Shown here one piece after another: positions 25,437 to 37,020 of a DNA stretch of 64,000 nt (within the stretch, counting starts at the first letter, position 1; every line of letters starts with the position of its first letter). This DNA is from Plantago major (Eukaryota > Streptophyta > Magnoliopsida > Lamiales > Plantaginaceae): NCBI GenBank assembly GCA_026545765.1, contig CM048840.1:30446765-30510764 (forward strand), written 5' to 3'. Under the pieces are notes generated by a model, which searched no databases, was not told where the DNA came from, and was given only the letters and a program-made list of their open reading frames with translations. The position numbers and the translations under genes are program-made.

Positions 25437-25966
25437 TATATAAGTGGACAACTATTAGAGTTACTCAAATTGAGTACTTAATTTAAGTTAAAATGTACCG
25501 GTTTGTAATATACTCTATATATTAATTAGACTTTAATTACAAAAAATAATTATGTCTTACTCATTATAATTCTAAGCCTTAACGCAATCCCAACAAAATC
25601 AATTCTTCATTAAAAAAAGTTCAATTTATCTTCTGCAATTAAATTCCAACCTCTAAAGAAACCCAATAGAATCAATTCATCATTAAAAAAACTCAATTTG
25701 TCTTCTCCAATTAAATTCAAATCTCAATTCAACCTCAACAAAGTCAATTCATCATAAAAACAACAACGATAACCAATATTTCTTCTCCATCTTCTTTAAT
25801 CAAATTGAAACAGATCAATTCGCACTAACTCAAACCCTAATTCAACTCTGAAAAAAACATTTAATTATCAGAAATAACGACAACACTTACCTTCATATAC
25901 GTTTTTTATTATTTGTAACTAAATACCATAATAACACGCGACGTAGCGTGTTCTCTAATGTTCTAG
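25437..25966 (+). repeat. Helitron-like repeat, copy 1
   Basis: The right end has a hairpin-forming ACACGCGACGTAGCGTGT followed 10-12 bases later by CTAG and then T, the layout of a Helitron 3' end. A TCTATATATTA start at 25514 resembles Helitron 5' ends, but the base before it is C, not A. The body is AT-rich with repeated CAATTTATCTTCT/AATTAAATTC blocks. A second related copy begins at about 25974 and includes the sequence upstream of 25514 as well, so the repeat unit may start nearer 25437. No helicase gene. Confidence 0.5.
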
Positions 25967-25973
25967 TATGTAT

Positions 25974-26092
25974 ATAGGTGGACAACTATCGGAGTTGTGC
26001 AATTGAGTACAATTAAATTGGAGTATGTAAATTACACTTTAATAAAAAAAACCAATATGTCCTTTTCAACTAACTAAAGTACAAGCCGTAAT
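25974..26092 (+). repeat. Helitron-like repeat, copy 2, left part
   Basis: TATATAGGTGGACAACTATC repeats the start of copy 1 (TATATAAGTGGACAACTATT). The copy is interrupted after GTAAT (26088-26092) by the Copia element and resumes at 37735. Confidence 0.6.
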
Positions 26093-26276
26093 TTTAAAGG
26101 TTATTTTGAGAATGAATATCTTGTTGATTGTATTTCACACACATTTATGGTTACAAGAAAGAGTCCATGATATACAAGTGATAAGAACTGAATCTAAAAG
26201 GTAGGAGTATCTCTACATTACAGATAATACAATCACAACAAAAAACAGTAGAGGAGAATCTGGAGACTCCTCAACA
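26093..26276 (-). repeat. Copia 3' LTR
   Basis: On the minus strand it starts TGTTGAGGAGTCTCCAG and ends ACCTTTAAA (ancestral ...TTTACA, judged from the other LTR). 184 bp. Confidence 0.9.
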
Positions 26277-27004
26277 CCCCCCGTCAAGCTGAGCATGGGG
26301 CTTGAACCAATGCGCAGCTTGGATCGAAAGAAAGTGAAGAGTTGCTGCGACAAGCTCTTCGTAAAGACATCAACTACATTCAAATGAGAAGGAACATGCT
26401 TCATAATCAACTTCTTGGAAGCAACCAATTCACGGGTAAAGTGATAATCCAGATCAATGTGCTTGGCTCGCTTATGTGACACGGGATTTTCGGTAATAAA
26501 GACAGCGTGCGCCTTTGTTGTCATAAAGGAGAACTGGTGTCGTAGGAAGGCGAACTCGCAGATCAGAAAAAAGATGAGTAAGCCAGACCACATCAGCAGC
26601 TGCATTTGCTAATGCACGATATTCTGATTCACAACTAGAGCGAGAAACCGTGGGTTGTTTCTTAGAGCTCCATAACACAAGATTAGAACCAAAAAAGTAA
26701 CCAGAAACAGAGCGTCGTGTATCAGGGCAAGCAGCCCAATCCGCATCAGAGTATTCCAATAAATGTGGAATAGAACCACGGGTAAATTGCAAGCCAAGTC
26801 CAGAAGTTCCTTTGACGTACCGTAAAATACGCTTAACAGCCATAAAATGGTCAGTAGTAGGTGATTTAAGAAATTGACTAACCGAATATACAACAAAAGA
26901 AATATCCGGTCGGTTAATAGTAAGGTACTGAAGAGCTCCGACCAAGGAACGATATAGCGTAGGGTCGTCAAAAGGTGTTCCAACAGCACACAGATGTTAC
27001 CCAA
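26213..27004 (-). pseudogene. Copia RNase H domain (frameshifted)
   Basis: The main part (26472-26945) reads VGALQYLTINRPDISFVVYS through LEYSDADWAACPDTRRSVSG to QPTVSRSSCESEYRALA, the Copia RNase H region with its D, E and D positions. The frame then shifts near 26600 to a piece containing HVPSHLNVVDVFTKSLSQQL, the conserved end of pol. The reading frame runs on into the LTR before stopping at 26213. Confidence 0.9.
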
Positions 27005-27088
27005 CCACCATCGGAGTCGACACGGGATTACTCTCTGTTAGTTTTGCACGTAGCAAAATATCCTAAGCATACTTTGTCTGGCTAAGTA

Positions 27089-27771
27089 CTAAGCCATTAT
27101 ACACATAAGAAACTTCAAGTCCAAGAAAATAGCCCAACCTACCAAGATCCTTAATAGCAAATTCATCATGTAAATGACCAATAAATTGCTGAATAAGAGT
27201 GGAATGATGATTATGTCGTCAAGGTAAACAAGTAGGTAAAGCAGCGTGTGACCACGACAAAGTACGAACAGAGAGGTATCAGCCTGACTACATATAAAAC
27301 CAAGATGCAACAGAAATTCACTAAGTCGATGAAATCAAGCGCGCGAAGCTTGTTTTAAGCCGTAGAGAGCCTTTTTCAACTTACAAATTGAGCATCGACA
27401 TAACCCGGGGTTGCTCCGTAAAAATAATTTCAGTAATCAGCCCATTTAAAAATGCATTTTTAACATCTAATTGATGCAAAGGCCAAGAACGCATGACAAC
27501 AATGGAAAGAACAACACGTACAGTGGAAGCCTTCACAACCGGTGTTAGTAAAATCAAGACCGGGAATTTGAGAGAAGCCTTGAGCAACTAACCTTGCTTT
27601 GAAACTGTCAACAGTACCATCTGATTTGAATTTAGTTCCCATGTGCCATTTTCGCGTAGAACCGTAATTTCTTCACCCATAACAGCGACCCAGTGGGGGT
27701 GCTTCACTGCTTTGCAGCGGAGAGAAAACCGCGAGGCTCTTTGGTCGAAAGAAGAGCCAGGGATTTTGATT
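27089..27771 (-). pseudogene. Copia reverse transcriptase domain (multiply frameshifted)
   Basis: Recognisable pieces are GTKFKSDGTVDSFKARLVAQ, HQLDVKNAFLNGLI, and [11 protein letters not shown], where the catalytic box is YLDD instead of the commoner YVDD. Frame changes near 27460, 27380 and 27310 break it. A stop follows the LDD box within about 40 codons. Confidence 0.88.
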
Positions 27772-28379
27772 TTAAAGACCACCCCGAGTTTTCATAGAAT
27801 GAGTTGGGGCATGGGATTTTGGGGGTATGCGTCGCCGAGGTGGTGGTGGAGTAACTGGTGGCGATGCAGCTTGAGTGGGAGGCGGAGTTTCAGGTGGTGG
27901 GGAAGGAGAAAAATGCGTGCACTGACACAAGCTACATGGCCCATTAGCTGGACAATTATGAGCTAGTGTGGGTGAAGGTGTTTTGGACGGCCAAAAAGTA
28001 ACAGGCTCCTCAAAATTGCTAAATTCACTTGTAGAATGTGGTGCCCAAACATCTCCTGTCATAGGAAAATTTAATTCATCAAATATAGCATCTCGAACAA
28101 TATAAATCCGAGATGATGATGGTTCAAGGCATCGGAATACTTTGTAATGTGCACTATAACCCAAGAATATGCAAGGCCGACTACGAGGTGCAAGCTTGGT
28201 TGGCGCATAATCCCGAAGATAAGGAAATACACGACAACCGAAGGGAAGGAAGAGTTCATAATTTGGAGCAACACCGAATAGAAGTTCATAAGGCGAAACA
28301 TCATAAGGACGGAACTCGGTAACCTGTTAATAACATAAACCGCAGTGGAAAATGCATCGACCCAAAAGGAAACCGGCAA
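27772..28379 (-). pseudogene. Copia integrase C-terminal / linker region
   Basis: PVSFWVDAFSTAVYVINRLP follows the integrase core. FRCLEPSSSRIYIVRDAIFD then marks the conserved end of Copia integrase, followed by a Pro/Thr-rich linker (TPPPTQAASPPVTPPPP). The pieces lie in different frames. Confidence 0.85.
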
Positions 28380-29375
28380 TGTGATTGAAACAACATAGAT
28401 AGACCCATTTCGATAACATGGCGATGCTTCCGTTCAGCCCGTCCATTTTGGGCTGGAGTATGTGGACAAGAAATTAGGTGATGAATTCCTTTAGCCTGGA
28501 GATGGGTAACAAATCTGATGCTAGTAAACTCTCCCCCACCATCACTTTGGAAGGACTTAATTTGTGTTGACAGTTGATTTTCTACTAGGTTCTGGAAATG
28601 AATAAAAACTTCGAGGAATTCAGATTTATTACGAACAGGATATATCCATGAAAAGTGAGAATAATCATCAACAAAAATTATATAATAGCGATAACCATCA
28701 CGAGAAAGAGACGGGCACGCCCCCCAAAGATCACAATGAATAAGCTCCAGAGGATGTTGAGCACGTCTTTTATTAATATCAAAAGGTAACTTTATGACTT
28801 TTGGCAATTTAGCACGGCGAGCAGACCTGAGGACTCGGTAAAATTGAAGTGACAAAAAGTCGACCTTGTTTATGTAATAAAGAAACGGTACTATGGGCAA
28901 CATGCCCGAGACGCGAATGCCATAAATTAAAAGAGCCGGTAAGGCGTTTATTCTTAATAGCCGCCAAAAGTGCGGTCTGAACTTGCTGAAGTACGTAAAG
29001 GCCTCCTTCACGCTTGCCTCTTGCCAGTGGAACTCGCGTTGTCCGATTCTGAATAGTAAATGAATCATTAGAAAAAATTACATTGACAGGAAAGTCATTA
29101 GTGAGCTGGCTAATTGATAGGATATTTTTAGTAATCCTTGGCACAACTAAGACATTTAAAAGATCAATGTCAGGTGTAATAGAACAATTGCCAATATGAG
29201 AAATAGGAAGGGAGTTACCATTACCCACAACAACCATGTCCTTATCGGTATAGACTTGAGCCGAATCAAGATTAGAAGAAGTAGCTGTCATGTGCGCCAA
29301 AGCACCATTATCGACATACCAGTCTGAGACATTCGGAGTGCGAATAGAACATTGAGTAGCAAACGTATCAGCCAT
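28301..29375 (-). pseudogene. Copia protease, GAG-pre-integrase and integrase core
   Basis: The protease motif is WYVDNGALAHMTATSS: the catalytic D-S/T-G triad is changed to DNG, which should abolish activity. The pre-integrase segment LWHSRLGHVAHSTVSLLHKQ follows. A frameshift near 28810-29068 leads into the integrase core with LIHCDLWGACPS, FQSDGGGEF and HTPAQNGRAERKHRHV, the D, D and E regions. Confidence 0.9.
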
Positions 29376-29381
29376 TTTTGC

Positions 29382-30229
29382 TTATGGAGAAGCATTGTCA
29401 TTGCGGTTGCGACAACGATCTGCGGTATGCCCATATTGCTTGCATGATTTGCAAAAATACTTCTTTTTGGGACCATAATTACGACCGTTATTGCCGCCTT
29501 TTTTACCCTTAAACGGACCACGGTTGTTGGAAGGTGTGGCATAAAATGCAGCAGGGGCAACAACAGATTCACCAAGAGATTGTTGAAAAATCTCAAAGCT
29601 CTCAGCCTTGGGAACCAACTCCTCAAATGTTGGAAGCATATTTGCAGACATGTGAGATGAGGAGAAAGTGAGGAATTCATGACCAAGACCCCTAAGGAAC
29701 CAATGTGATTTGTCGGTATCGTCCACCGAGCGACCAATGGCAGTAGGTTGATCGCAAATGGATTAGAAACGCCAAGAGTATTCACCAACAGAGCACGAGC
29801 CACGCTTCATTAGTTGGAGCTCATCTTTGAGACGGAGTTCACGACTTTTAGAGCCGTGGCTAAAGGAAGTCTCAAGACGAAGCCAAAGAGCACGACAAGT
29901 AGTCGCACCAAGAGCAGGGAACATAGCCTCTTCCTTAAGGCCGAGAGGAGGAGACTAAGGAGGTTAGCATCCATCTCCAGCCAAAGTTGGTAGTTCGGAT
30001 TTGGACTTGACTTACCAGCATCATCAATAAGAAGAGGATCTGGAATTGTTATGGTGCCATCAATATAGCTGATGATTTTGCGGCCAATAAAAAGCGGAAC
30101 GACTTGACCTTTCCAGAATATGTAGTTGGTCAAGTCAAGCTTGATAGTGATGAGATGAGAGAGAGAGAGCAGTGATGAGAGAAAGGTCGAAGGTTGGAAA
30201 AGGAGTTGAAGTGGTGTTGGCCATGGCAA
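29382..30229 (-). pseudogene. Copia gag (frameshifted)
   Basis: The N-terminal piece has LTNYIFWKGQVVPLFIGRKI, typical of the gag N-terminal domain. The C-terminal piece (29382-29726) has HWFLRGLGHEFLTF and a CCHC zinc knuckle, CKSCKQYGHTADRC. A CT-repeat near 30165 shifts the frame after the likely start MANTTSTPFPTF, and at least one more shift separates the halves. Confidence 0.88.
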
Positions 30230-30296
30230 AAATTGATGAGGAGATGCTGGAAGATGGCATTAAAAAGGATCAAAATTTTGCTGGTGATAGCCAAAA

Positions 30297-30311
30297 GGCT
30301 CGTTGATACCA
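30297..30311 (-). other. Primer-binding site of the Copia element
   Basis: The minus strand reads TGGTATCAACGAGCC. The first eight bases match the initiator tRNA-Met primer-binding consensus (TGGTATCAGAGC); AACG then departs from it. It lies immediately inside the LTR once the CACTA insertion is ignored. Confidence 0.7.
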
Positions 30312-30334
30312 TCACTACAAGAAAACTGCCGAAT

Positions 30335-30690
30335 AGTGACGAATTTTAGTAACTGATCTAAATAGTAACGAATCGGCATTGATTAGCGACTCAATCCGTC
30401 ACTAATCCGTCGCTAAATCCGCTACTAAATAGTAACGGATAATTTATCCGTTACTAAATAGTAATGGATAGCCTATCCGTCTTTAAACTGTCTGTTGACT
30501 AATTTAAAAATAAAATAAAAAAAGAAGCTTAGTAACGGATAAGTCTATCCGTTACTATTTAGTAACGGATAAACTATCCGTCGTTAATAATGCCTGTTGA
30601 CTAATAAAAAAAAAAAAAAGGTGAGATGGTAACGGCTAAGTCTATCCGTTACTAAATAGTGATGGATAGGCTATCCGTTACTAAAGTCAA
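30335..30690. repeat. Left subterminal repeat array of the CACTA element
   Basis: Many copies of TAACGGATA-like motifs in both orientations, often as the palindrome TATCCGTTACTAAATAGTAA, interleaved with poly-A. In En/Spm such arrays bind the TNPA protein. Binding here is inferred. Confidence 0.85.
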
Positions 30691-30864
30691 TAAAACGGGA
30701 ACAACGGCCTTTCTTCTCCATTTCACTTCTGCTTCTCCTTTCTTCTCTTCACTCGCCATTTTAGCCCGTAGCTCAACTCCGATCAAAACTCCACCATTCC
30801 GGACAATCTTGGACTCTTTTCGAAGCTTGTTGAATAAGTAACTCGGGTGGCCATTCAATTTCAT
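30652..30864 (-). CDS. Small conserved ORF in the CACTA subterminal region (function unknown)
   Basis: A 70-codon ORF starts MKLNGHPSYLFNKLRKESKI. The first ~25 residues match the ORF at 12589-12771 in the other CACTA. The downstream parts share only Lys/Glu-rich composition (EEKKGEAEVKWRRKA against RRRNEAEYKWGKESA). It is antisense to the transposase genes of this element and reads toward the nearby terminus. Confidence 0.3.
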   Translation of the reverse strand: MKLNGHPSYLFNKLRKESKIVRNGGVLIGVELRAKMASEEKKGEAEVKWRRKAVVPVLLTLVTDSLSITI

Positions 30865-31381
30865 CCTTCTTCGGCTATTTTTTCCGTAATTGAAGGTATT
30901 AGTTTAAAACCCTTACTTTGTTAAATTTGGGATTTTTGCTAATTTCGAGCAATTGTATGTTTTTAGAAGTTTCTACTAGCTAGTTTAGCTTATATTAAGT
31001 AGTGGGTTAAGCTTGAGATTGTTCAATTGATAGATTTATTATGAAATCTATACTAGTATTACTTCGGGCTCTGCTTGAATTGTTAGTATCATGTTAGGAT
31101 GTTTGTAAGTATGTATGGTATTTAATTTGATATTTTCATATATGTAGTAGGATTAGTACATAAGATTAGGTTGAGTGTTTGGAGACCATTTAGTGATTTT
31201 GGTGGTTGTAGTATAATTGGCTTGTATTAAGTTAGAAAGAATTACTACTATTTTAATCTACAATTCGTAATTTTAATAGTTAACTAGAAATTTAAAATTT
31301 ATAAAAATAAATTTTAAACGTAAAATGCATGTAATTCATAAAATTAATCTTCACGTATTATAATTAACAATGTATTATAGA

Positions 31382-32714
31382 TGATGAATCGGTTTTATAC
31401 CGTCTAATTTGGTCTTTTTTACCGCCTTTTTGTCATCCTTGAGTATAGTTTTATTAGTTTTTCTAGGGTATTTTTACTTGTTTTGTTCTTTGTGTGTTTT
31501 GTAGGTATTTGGCTAAACCGTGCTAATTGAAGGCAAAATGGTGTATTTTATATGCATCTACAAGATATGGAGTTCCAATGCCTCGTATGGATGCTAGAAG
31601 TGGAGCGGGAATGCCAAAATACCAAGAATTGGGGTCAAAAGGCGTCAAAAGGGCAAAACAGTCATTCCAGAAGAACTGACAATGCCAGTTATCAAACTGG
31701 CGTACGCCAGTAACTTTCTGTTTTGGCCCAAATTGGCGACGCCAGTTTCTTCTTTTCTGTTTTTCTGCGATTTTCGTTAGAAGAAGTCAGACGTTTTTGT
31801 TTTTTGGACATTCATTCGATTGTCAAAAACACACTTTGCCCTAGATCAAACCCAGTTGATAGAAAAAGCTCCACACATCCATACTTTGACATTGATAACA
31901 ATTTGGAGCTTGATTTTGATTATTCATCGAAGGATTGATATCGAATCCCTGATTATTGTGGTAAATCTCTATTGTTTTATCTTATTCAATTCGTTCTTAC
32001 TCTGTTTCTCGAATTGTTTGAGCTTGCAAGCGATTATCATTCTGTTTATGTTAAACATGGGCAATATCTTGTATTCTTTCATCCTTGCTTCGATTATGAG
32101 TAGCTAAATCACTCCGAACATGGTAGTTGCGTGATAGCTTTGCGTATTCGCTTCTAGGGTTCGAAATCGTTCATATAGGTTAGGCTCGTTCAAAGATCTT
32201 CGTAAAAACCCTTCAATTCAATACTCTTGTTCAAAGATTCTCTAAAATGTTTTGGTTAAGGATCGTGGATTGACGACCCACGATTACTCTAGTTCAAATA
32301 CCTTCAAACTCGTTTGGTAAAGGTTGAATTGATAGTTTTCTGTACCTGCAGTGTGTGATGAACGTATCCCTAGAGCGAATTAGCATTGCTTGATCGTAAC
32401 TACTGTGTTCCTCCTACCTCATTCTTACAAACAACTACATTGTTAATTTCTGTTTTCTAGTTTTAAGAAGTACTCGAATTCAAACAAATCAACATTGTTT
32501 CGCAAGTAACTGTTTGTTTTCAATCGTTGCGATAGCCTAATTGATTCCTTAGTGAACGACCTCGTGGTTAGCATTGTCTATTTACAACAACTTCTTTCTA
32601 CTTGTTTCCTAAGTAGTAATTTGAGCATATCAATAGACCAGCGAATTGGAATTGTAATGAAATTCAATACGTAATGCGTATAGTTATAAATCTAATAAAT
32701 TCAGACGTGTCAGG
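31382..32714 (+). mobile_element. LTR-like insertion within the CACTA element
   Basis: Homology to the other CACTA copy stops at about 31380. A block starting TGATGAATCGGTTTTATACC and ending near CAGACGTGTCA then replaces it up to the transposase start. Phrases such as GGTATTTGGCTAAACCGTGC and TATGAGTAGCTAAATCAC are typical of long Ty3 (Athila/Tat-type) LTRs. No clear target duplication and no internal genes were seen, so a solo LTR is likely. The right boundary is uncertain. Confidence 0.5.
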
Positions 32715-32725
32715 TTAATCATCCA

Positions 32726-34996
32726 ATGAATCCCGATCGTTCATGGATGTACTGTCGTACTGTTAATGGTAGAGTTCAGTCTAGTTTTGTGGAAGGGGTT
32801 GAAGCCTTCATCGCATTTGCTCAAACACAGATTGCTTGTGTAAGCATGGGATGATAAAATGCCCTTGCAAATTGAACAAATGTAGGAACAAGCAATATTT
32901 TCCTCCTACAACGGTAGTCGAGCACTTGAAATGTAATGGGTTCGTGCCTCAGTATGAGGTATGGAATCATCATGGTGAGACAGCAACACCGTTCATGTCA
33001 TATGAGCATACTAGGAAGCATCGAAGAAAGAAGCAAAATGAGAAATCTAGCGGTCAAAATATGGCTACATCTGATGCTTTTCATGACCGGTTCGAAGAAA
33101 TGGTGTTTAATGCTGCGGGCCCAGAGTTTATGGACACTAGTACCACTGAAACCGAGGGTGATGTGGAGGAGCCACCAAATCCCGAGGATCAGGTGTTCTT
33201 TGACTTGTTGGAATCTGTGAAAAGGCCGATTTGGCCGGGGTGTAAGAAGCACACCGAGTTGTCTTTGTTGTCTCGGCTAATGAGTTGTAAGGCCGAGGGT
33301 GGCCAATCTGAAGCGAGCTTTAATAGTATCCTACAAGTGTTATCGGAGTGTTGCCCTGAAGAAAACCTAGTTCCCACCAACTTTTACCAAGCGAAGAAAA
33401 AGATGCGGGGGATGGGGTTGCCTATGGTAACCATAGACTGTTGTCTGGATATGTGCATGATCTATTGGGGGGGGGGGGATGTAGATCTACTGGAGTGCAA
33501 GTTTTGTGGTAAGGACCGCTACAAGCGTTACAAGGAGGGGGCTGCAAAGAAACATCCCACATAAGAAAATGTGGTACTTCCCTCTAGCACCTCATTTAAA
33601 GAGGTTGTACGCTTCAAGTGCTTGTGCCAATAAAATGCGGTGGCACAAGGAGAGAGTAATCTTTGAAGATGCAGTGGGTAGAATGGAGCATCCATCAGAC
33701 TCACCGACATGAAAAGAGTTTGACAAGACATATCCGGAATTTGAAGCCGAGTCTAGAAATGTATGATTGAGTCTAAATTTTCCTAAGTTACACTTTCTTA
33801 CCTGAATATGTATTACAGGTACTTAGGAAAATTGAAGAAATATGTCAAGAACAAACGTAGGCTTGAGGGATCGATTGCCAATGCGTACGTGCAAGAGGAA
33901 ACTGCAACCTTCTGCTCCTATTACTTTGAGGACCACGTCCCGACAAAGGCATCTAGGCTGTCTCGAAACGCAGACACATTCGAAGTTCAAGAGGATGATG
34001 ACGTTGCCTTTTCAATTTTTAGGGTCTCAGGGAGACCTATGGGACAAGAAAAGAAAGAATGGCTGACGGATAAGGAGCTGAAGGTAGCTCAATATTATGT
34101 CCTCGCGAATTGTGCTGATGTTGACAAATATATGGTGATATTTGATGGGTGAGTACCTTTCTTATTATAACAACTAAAATTAAACTTTTAACTAAAATCC
34201 TAGCTAGTATTTAATCATATCATCATGTCCACAATGTTTTCAAAGAGCGTTGCCTGGAGAAGAATCCAATGATGGCAGATGATACGCTTGAAGAACTTCT
34301 TGAAGAGAAGTTGGAATCAGAATTTTCAGATTGGTTCAGAATTTTCGAGATCCTGTCAACAACGTCACATGTCCTTACTTACTAGCTCTAGCAGAGGGAC
34401 CATCTAGAAAGGTCTCCACATTCTCATCTTACATAGTCAATGGCCTTAGGTTCCACACGATTGACTCAAACACGACCGTGGCTACAAGCAATTGTGGGGT
34501 GTGTGTCAGGGGGCAAGATCAAGGAGCAGCTGATTTGTATGATTTCTACGGGAAGCTTAAACGAATTGTGAGCCTTGAATATCCCGGTGTGCCCTTGAAA
34601 AGAAGCTTTATGTTAGATGCTGACTGGTATGATCCTACTCCACTTGGTATGAAGAAGAATGAGCAGTATGAAATGGTTGACATAAACCATAGGAAGAGGT
34701 ACCGTAAGTACGAACCGTTTATCTTGGCGACTCAAGCACGCCAAGTGGTGTTTCTTGAATATCCAAGCAGGAAACGCGATAAGGCGGACTGGTTGACTGC
34801 GATACCTATACATGCCCGCTCCAAAGTGGAGTACATTGCGAAAGATGACTCAATTACCAACTCGTACCAAGAACAGGTTGTCGATGAACAAGCAAAAACT
34901 CCTTTACAGGCTTGTGATGAATTCATAGAGCTGCACGAGGAGCAGTATGTAGACTTAACCACAGACGAGGACGTCGAGGGTATGTTTGTAGGGTAG
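32726..34996 (+). pseudogene. TNP2-like CACTA transposase with the catalytic middle deleted
   Basis: The N-terminal piece starts MNPDRSWMYCRTVNGRVQSS, then after a frame change continues MIKCPCKLNKCRNKQYF and HLKCNGFVPQYEVWNHHGE, the zinc-binding N-terminus of TNP2. Sequence proceeds to WYFPLAPHLKRLY, MRWHKER and KEFDKTYPEFEAESRNV at about 33760. It then jumps to RYLGKLKKYVKNKRRLEGSI (33819-), which belongs to the DUF4218 region. A DUF4216-like part follows (34403-34840: YIVNGLRFHTIDSN, GVCVRGQDQG, SFMLDADWYDP). The several-hundred-residue DDE core that should lie between them is missing. Stops and a G-run at 33470-33478 add further damage. Confidence 0.85.
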
Positions 34997-35125
34997 ATTA
35001 TGTATATATAGTTAGTTGTTGATAATACCAAGTCTTTGTGATTTATTATGAGTCAAATGTATATATGTTTTACATGCAGTTGTATACTAACACATTTTTC
35101 CTGTATTTGTTGCATGTTTTTGCAG

Positions 35126-36736
35126 ATGCCGCGACAAAGGAAACCTACATACGCTCCTCCCCCATGTAGTAGGTTGCCTGGTGGTAGCCAGGCGGAGGGT
35201 AGTCGAGCAGGAGGTTCAGAGTCAGAGGAGTTTGAGGGTCAGAGTCAGAGCAGCCGGTCTGCGGTTTCTGAGACCCCACCGAGTTCGAGCAGGGGCTCGA
35301 CATCGGTCTGGGGTAACTTACCAGATGACGGGTGTCCCTTCACCGAGTATGTGCCCGAAGCTTGTGGCAGGGGAAGCCTGTGATGTTCTCGAACAGCCCA
35401 TCGAAGTAAGTATCATGCATTTGTATATAGAACATAAGTTAAGATAAAATATGTCTCTTCATTGTTGTACTATACTAATTAATATTCGTTTCTTGTATCT
35501 TATAAATTGATAACAGGTTATGGCCTCCCGAGGTTTCATCAAAACTCGGTGAAATAATCAGGGCCAAGAGGAGATCCCGGGGGCGAGAAGTGGTCGAAGA
35601 TCACGGACTGGCTGAAGGCAGAATACTTTAATGAGTTGCGGGTAAGTTTAAATTTGACATAGCTTTATTTGTTGTTTTAATCGTTGTTTTAATGTGAGTG
35701 GTATGTTAGCCACTGAACTTGGTTGATATGTTAATCACCATTGTGTTAGTAAATTTTAGGACAATGTGAGTGGTATGTTAGCCACTATATGTGAGTGGTA
35801 TGTTAGCCGCTGAACTTGGGTGATATGTTAGTCACCATTGAATATGTTGTGTTATCTTATTAAATTGATGTCTTTGTTTACGTTATGTAATTTGGATATT
35901 GTGTGGAATTGGGAATGTAGAAAGACTTCTTCACTCCCAACGCCTTGATTCTCCGGATATGGCCTGTCTTCGAGACGCTGGGGTCAGATTTGTATAGGAA
36001 GATGAGTAGCGATGCTAAAAGAAAACGCAAGATGCCACATTGGATGGGAGAGGCCGAGTGGGAGCATTGGGAGGAGTACTGGAGAAGGAACGTATCAAGT
36101 CATGCGGACGTAAGCAGAGAGAACCGGCTGTCTGCACCGTCTGATGGTACCGGGGTGGCCAGGCACCACTATGGGTCGCGATCTGTTGCTACGGATCACC
36201 GTAAAGCCGTAAATGTACATCTTATTTGTCAGTTTATTCGTACATGTGTTTTGTGTTTAATTTCTACACACTTACTAGCTAAATGTTTGCATATATATGT
36301 TCTTCAAAGTGAGGTCGGAGGAGAAAAGCCTTGGCGCACTTTAGAAGGGCCAAGCTGAAGGACGACATATGGGTGGACAGACGGTCCGATGCTATTATGG
36401 TATGTTTCTTTTGTTAAGGTTCATATTTGTGTAGTATAAGTTATTTTGAAAACTGTAACTCATGGTTTATGCACTTTACGATCTCAGGCTGAGGTTGAGG
36501 CGAAGATCGCAGATACCGGTCGGGTACTAACAGTTGAAGAAGAAAATAACATCTTCCTAGCCGTCAACCCAATGGACAACAAGGGCCGAGTATATGGATT
36601 GGGGAGTTACGGCCCTGCACTGGCCGATCCTAGCCACTCAGCATCCCAGCTAACCAGAGCACCATTTTTCACAGGCGAGTCTTGGGTTAGTGCGAGCACA
36701 TGTAGGAAAGGTGCGGAGGTGCAAGCGACTAGCTAA
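35126..36736 (+). pseudogene. Second CACTA gene, Ptta/En/Spm plant transposase (Transposase_24) type
   Basis: A start MPRQRKPTYAPPP follows a TTTTTGCAG acceptor-like site at 35125. The first part is Ser/Gly-rich. Later exons contain LGSDLYRKMSSDAKRKRKMP with WEHWEEYW (about 35970-36085) and GRVLTVEEENNIFLAVNPMD with KGRVYGLGSYGP (about 36516-36615), hallmarks of the Ptta/En/Spm family. In CACTA elements this second protein is thought to bind the subterminal repeats. Splicing could not be fully reconstructed, and whether it still encodes a protein is open. Confidence 0.65.
35690..35850 (+). repeat. Short direct repeats in a CACTA intron
   Basis: GTGAGTGGTATGTTAGCC occurs three times and TTGGTTGATATGTTAATCAC-like units twice, as a small local minisatellite. 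Confidence 0.75.
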
Positions 36737-37020
36737 ACAACAGGAGGATTACCGTCTTTGACGGATGGAGGCTTTCATGGCCATGTACCCCCCGCCCCCG
36801 CCCTAAGATAGTTAGTTAGGACTTATGTTTTTCTGACTTCTTATTTTAGCTTATGTACGGATATTTCATTTCATTACGTATAATTTGTATTCGTCGAATG
36901 CTTTATGTTAATTAATACAATTTAATTATTCTGGATTTATAATCGTAGATTATATTTGTGAAGCAGGTGAAATATGAAAACGGACATTAAAATTAAAAAA
37001 AAATTAAATAATCTGCAAAT

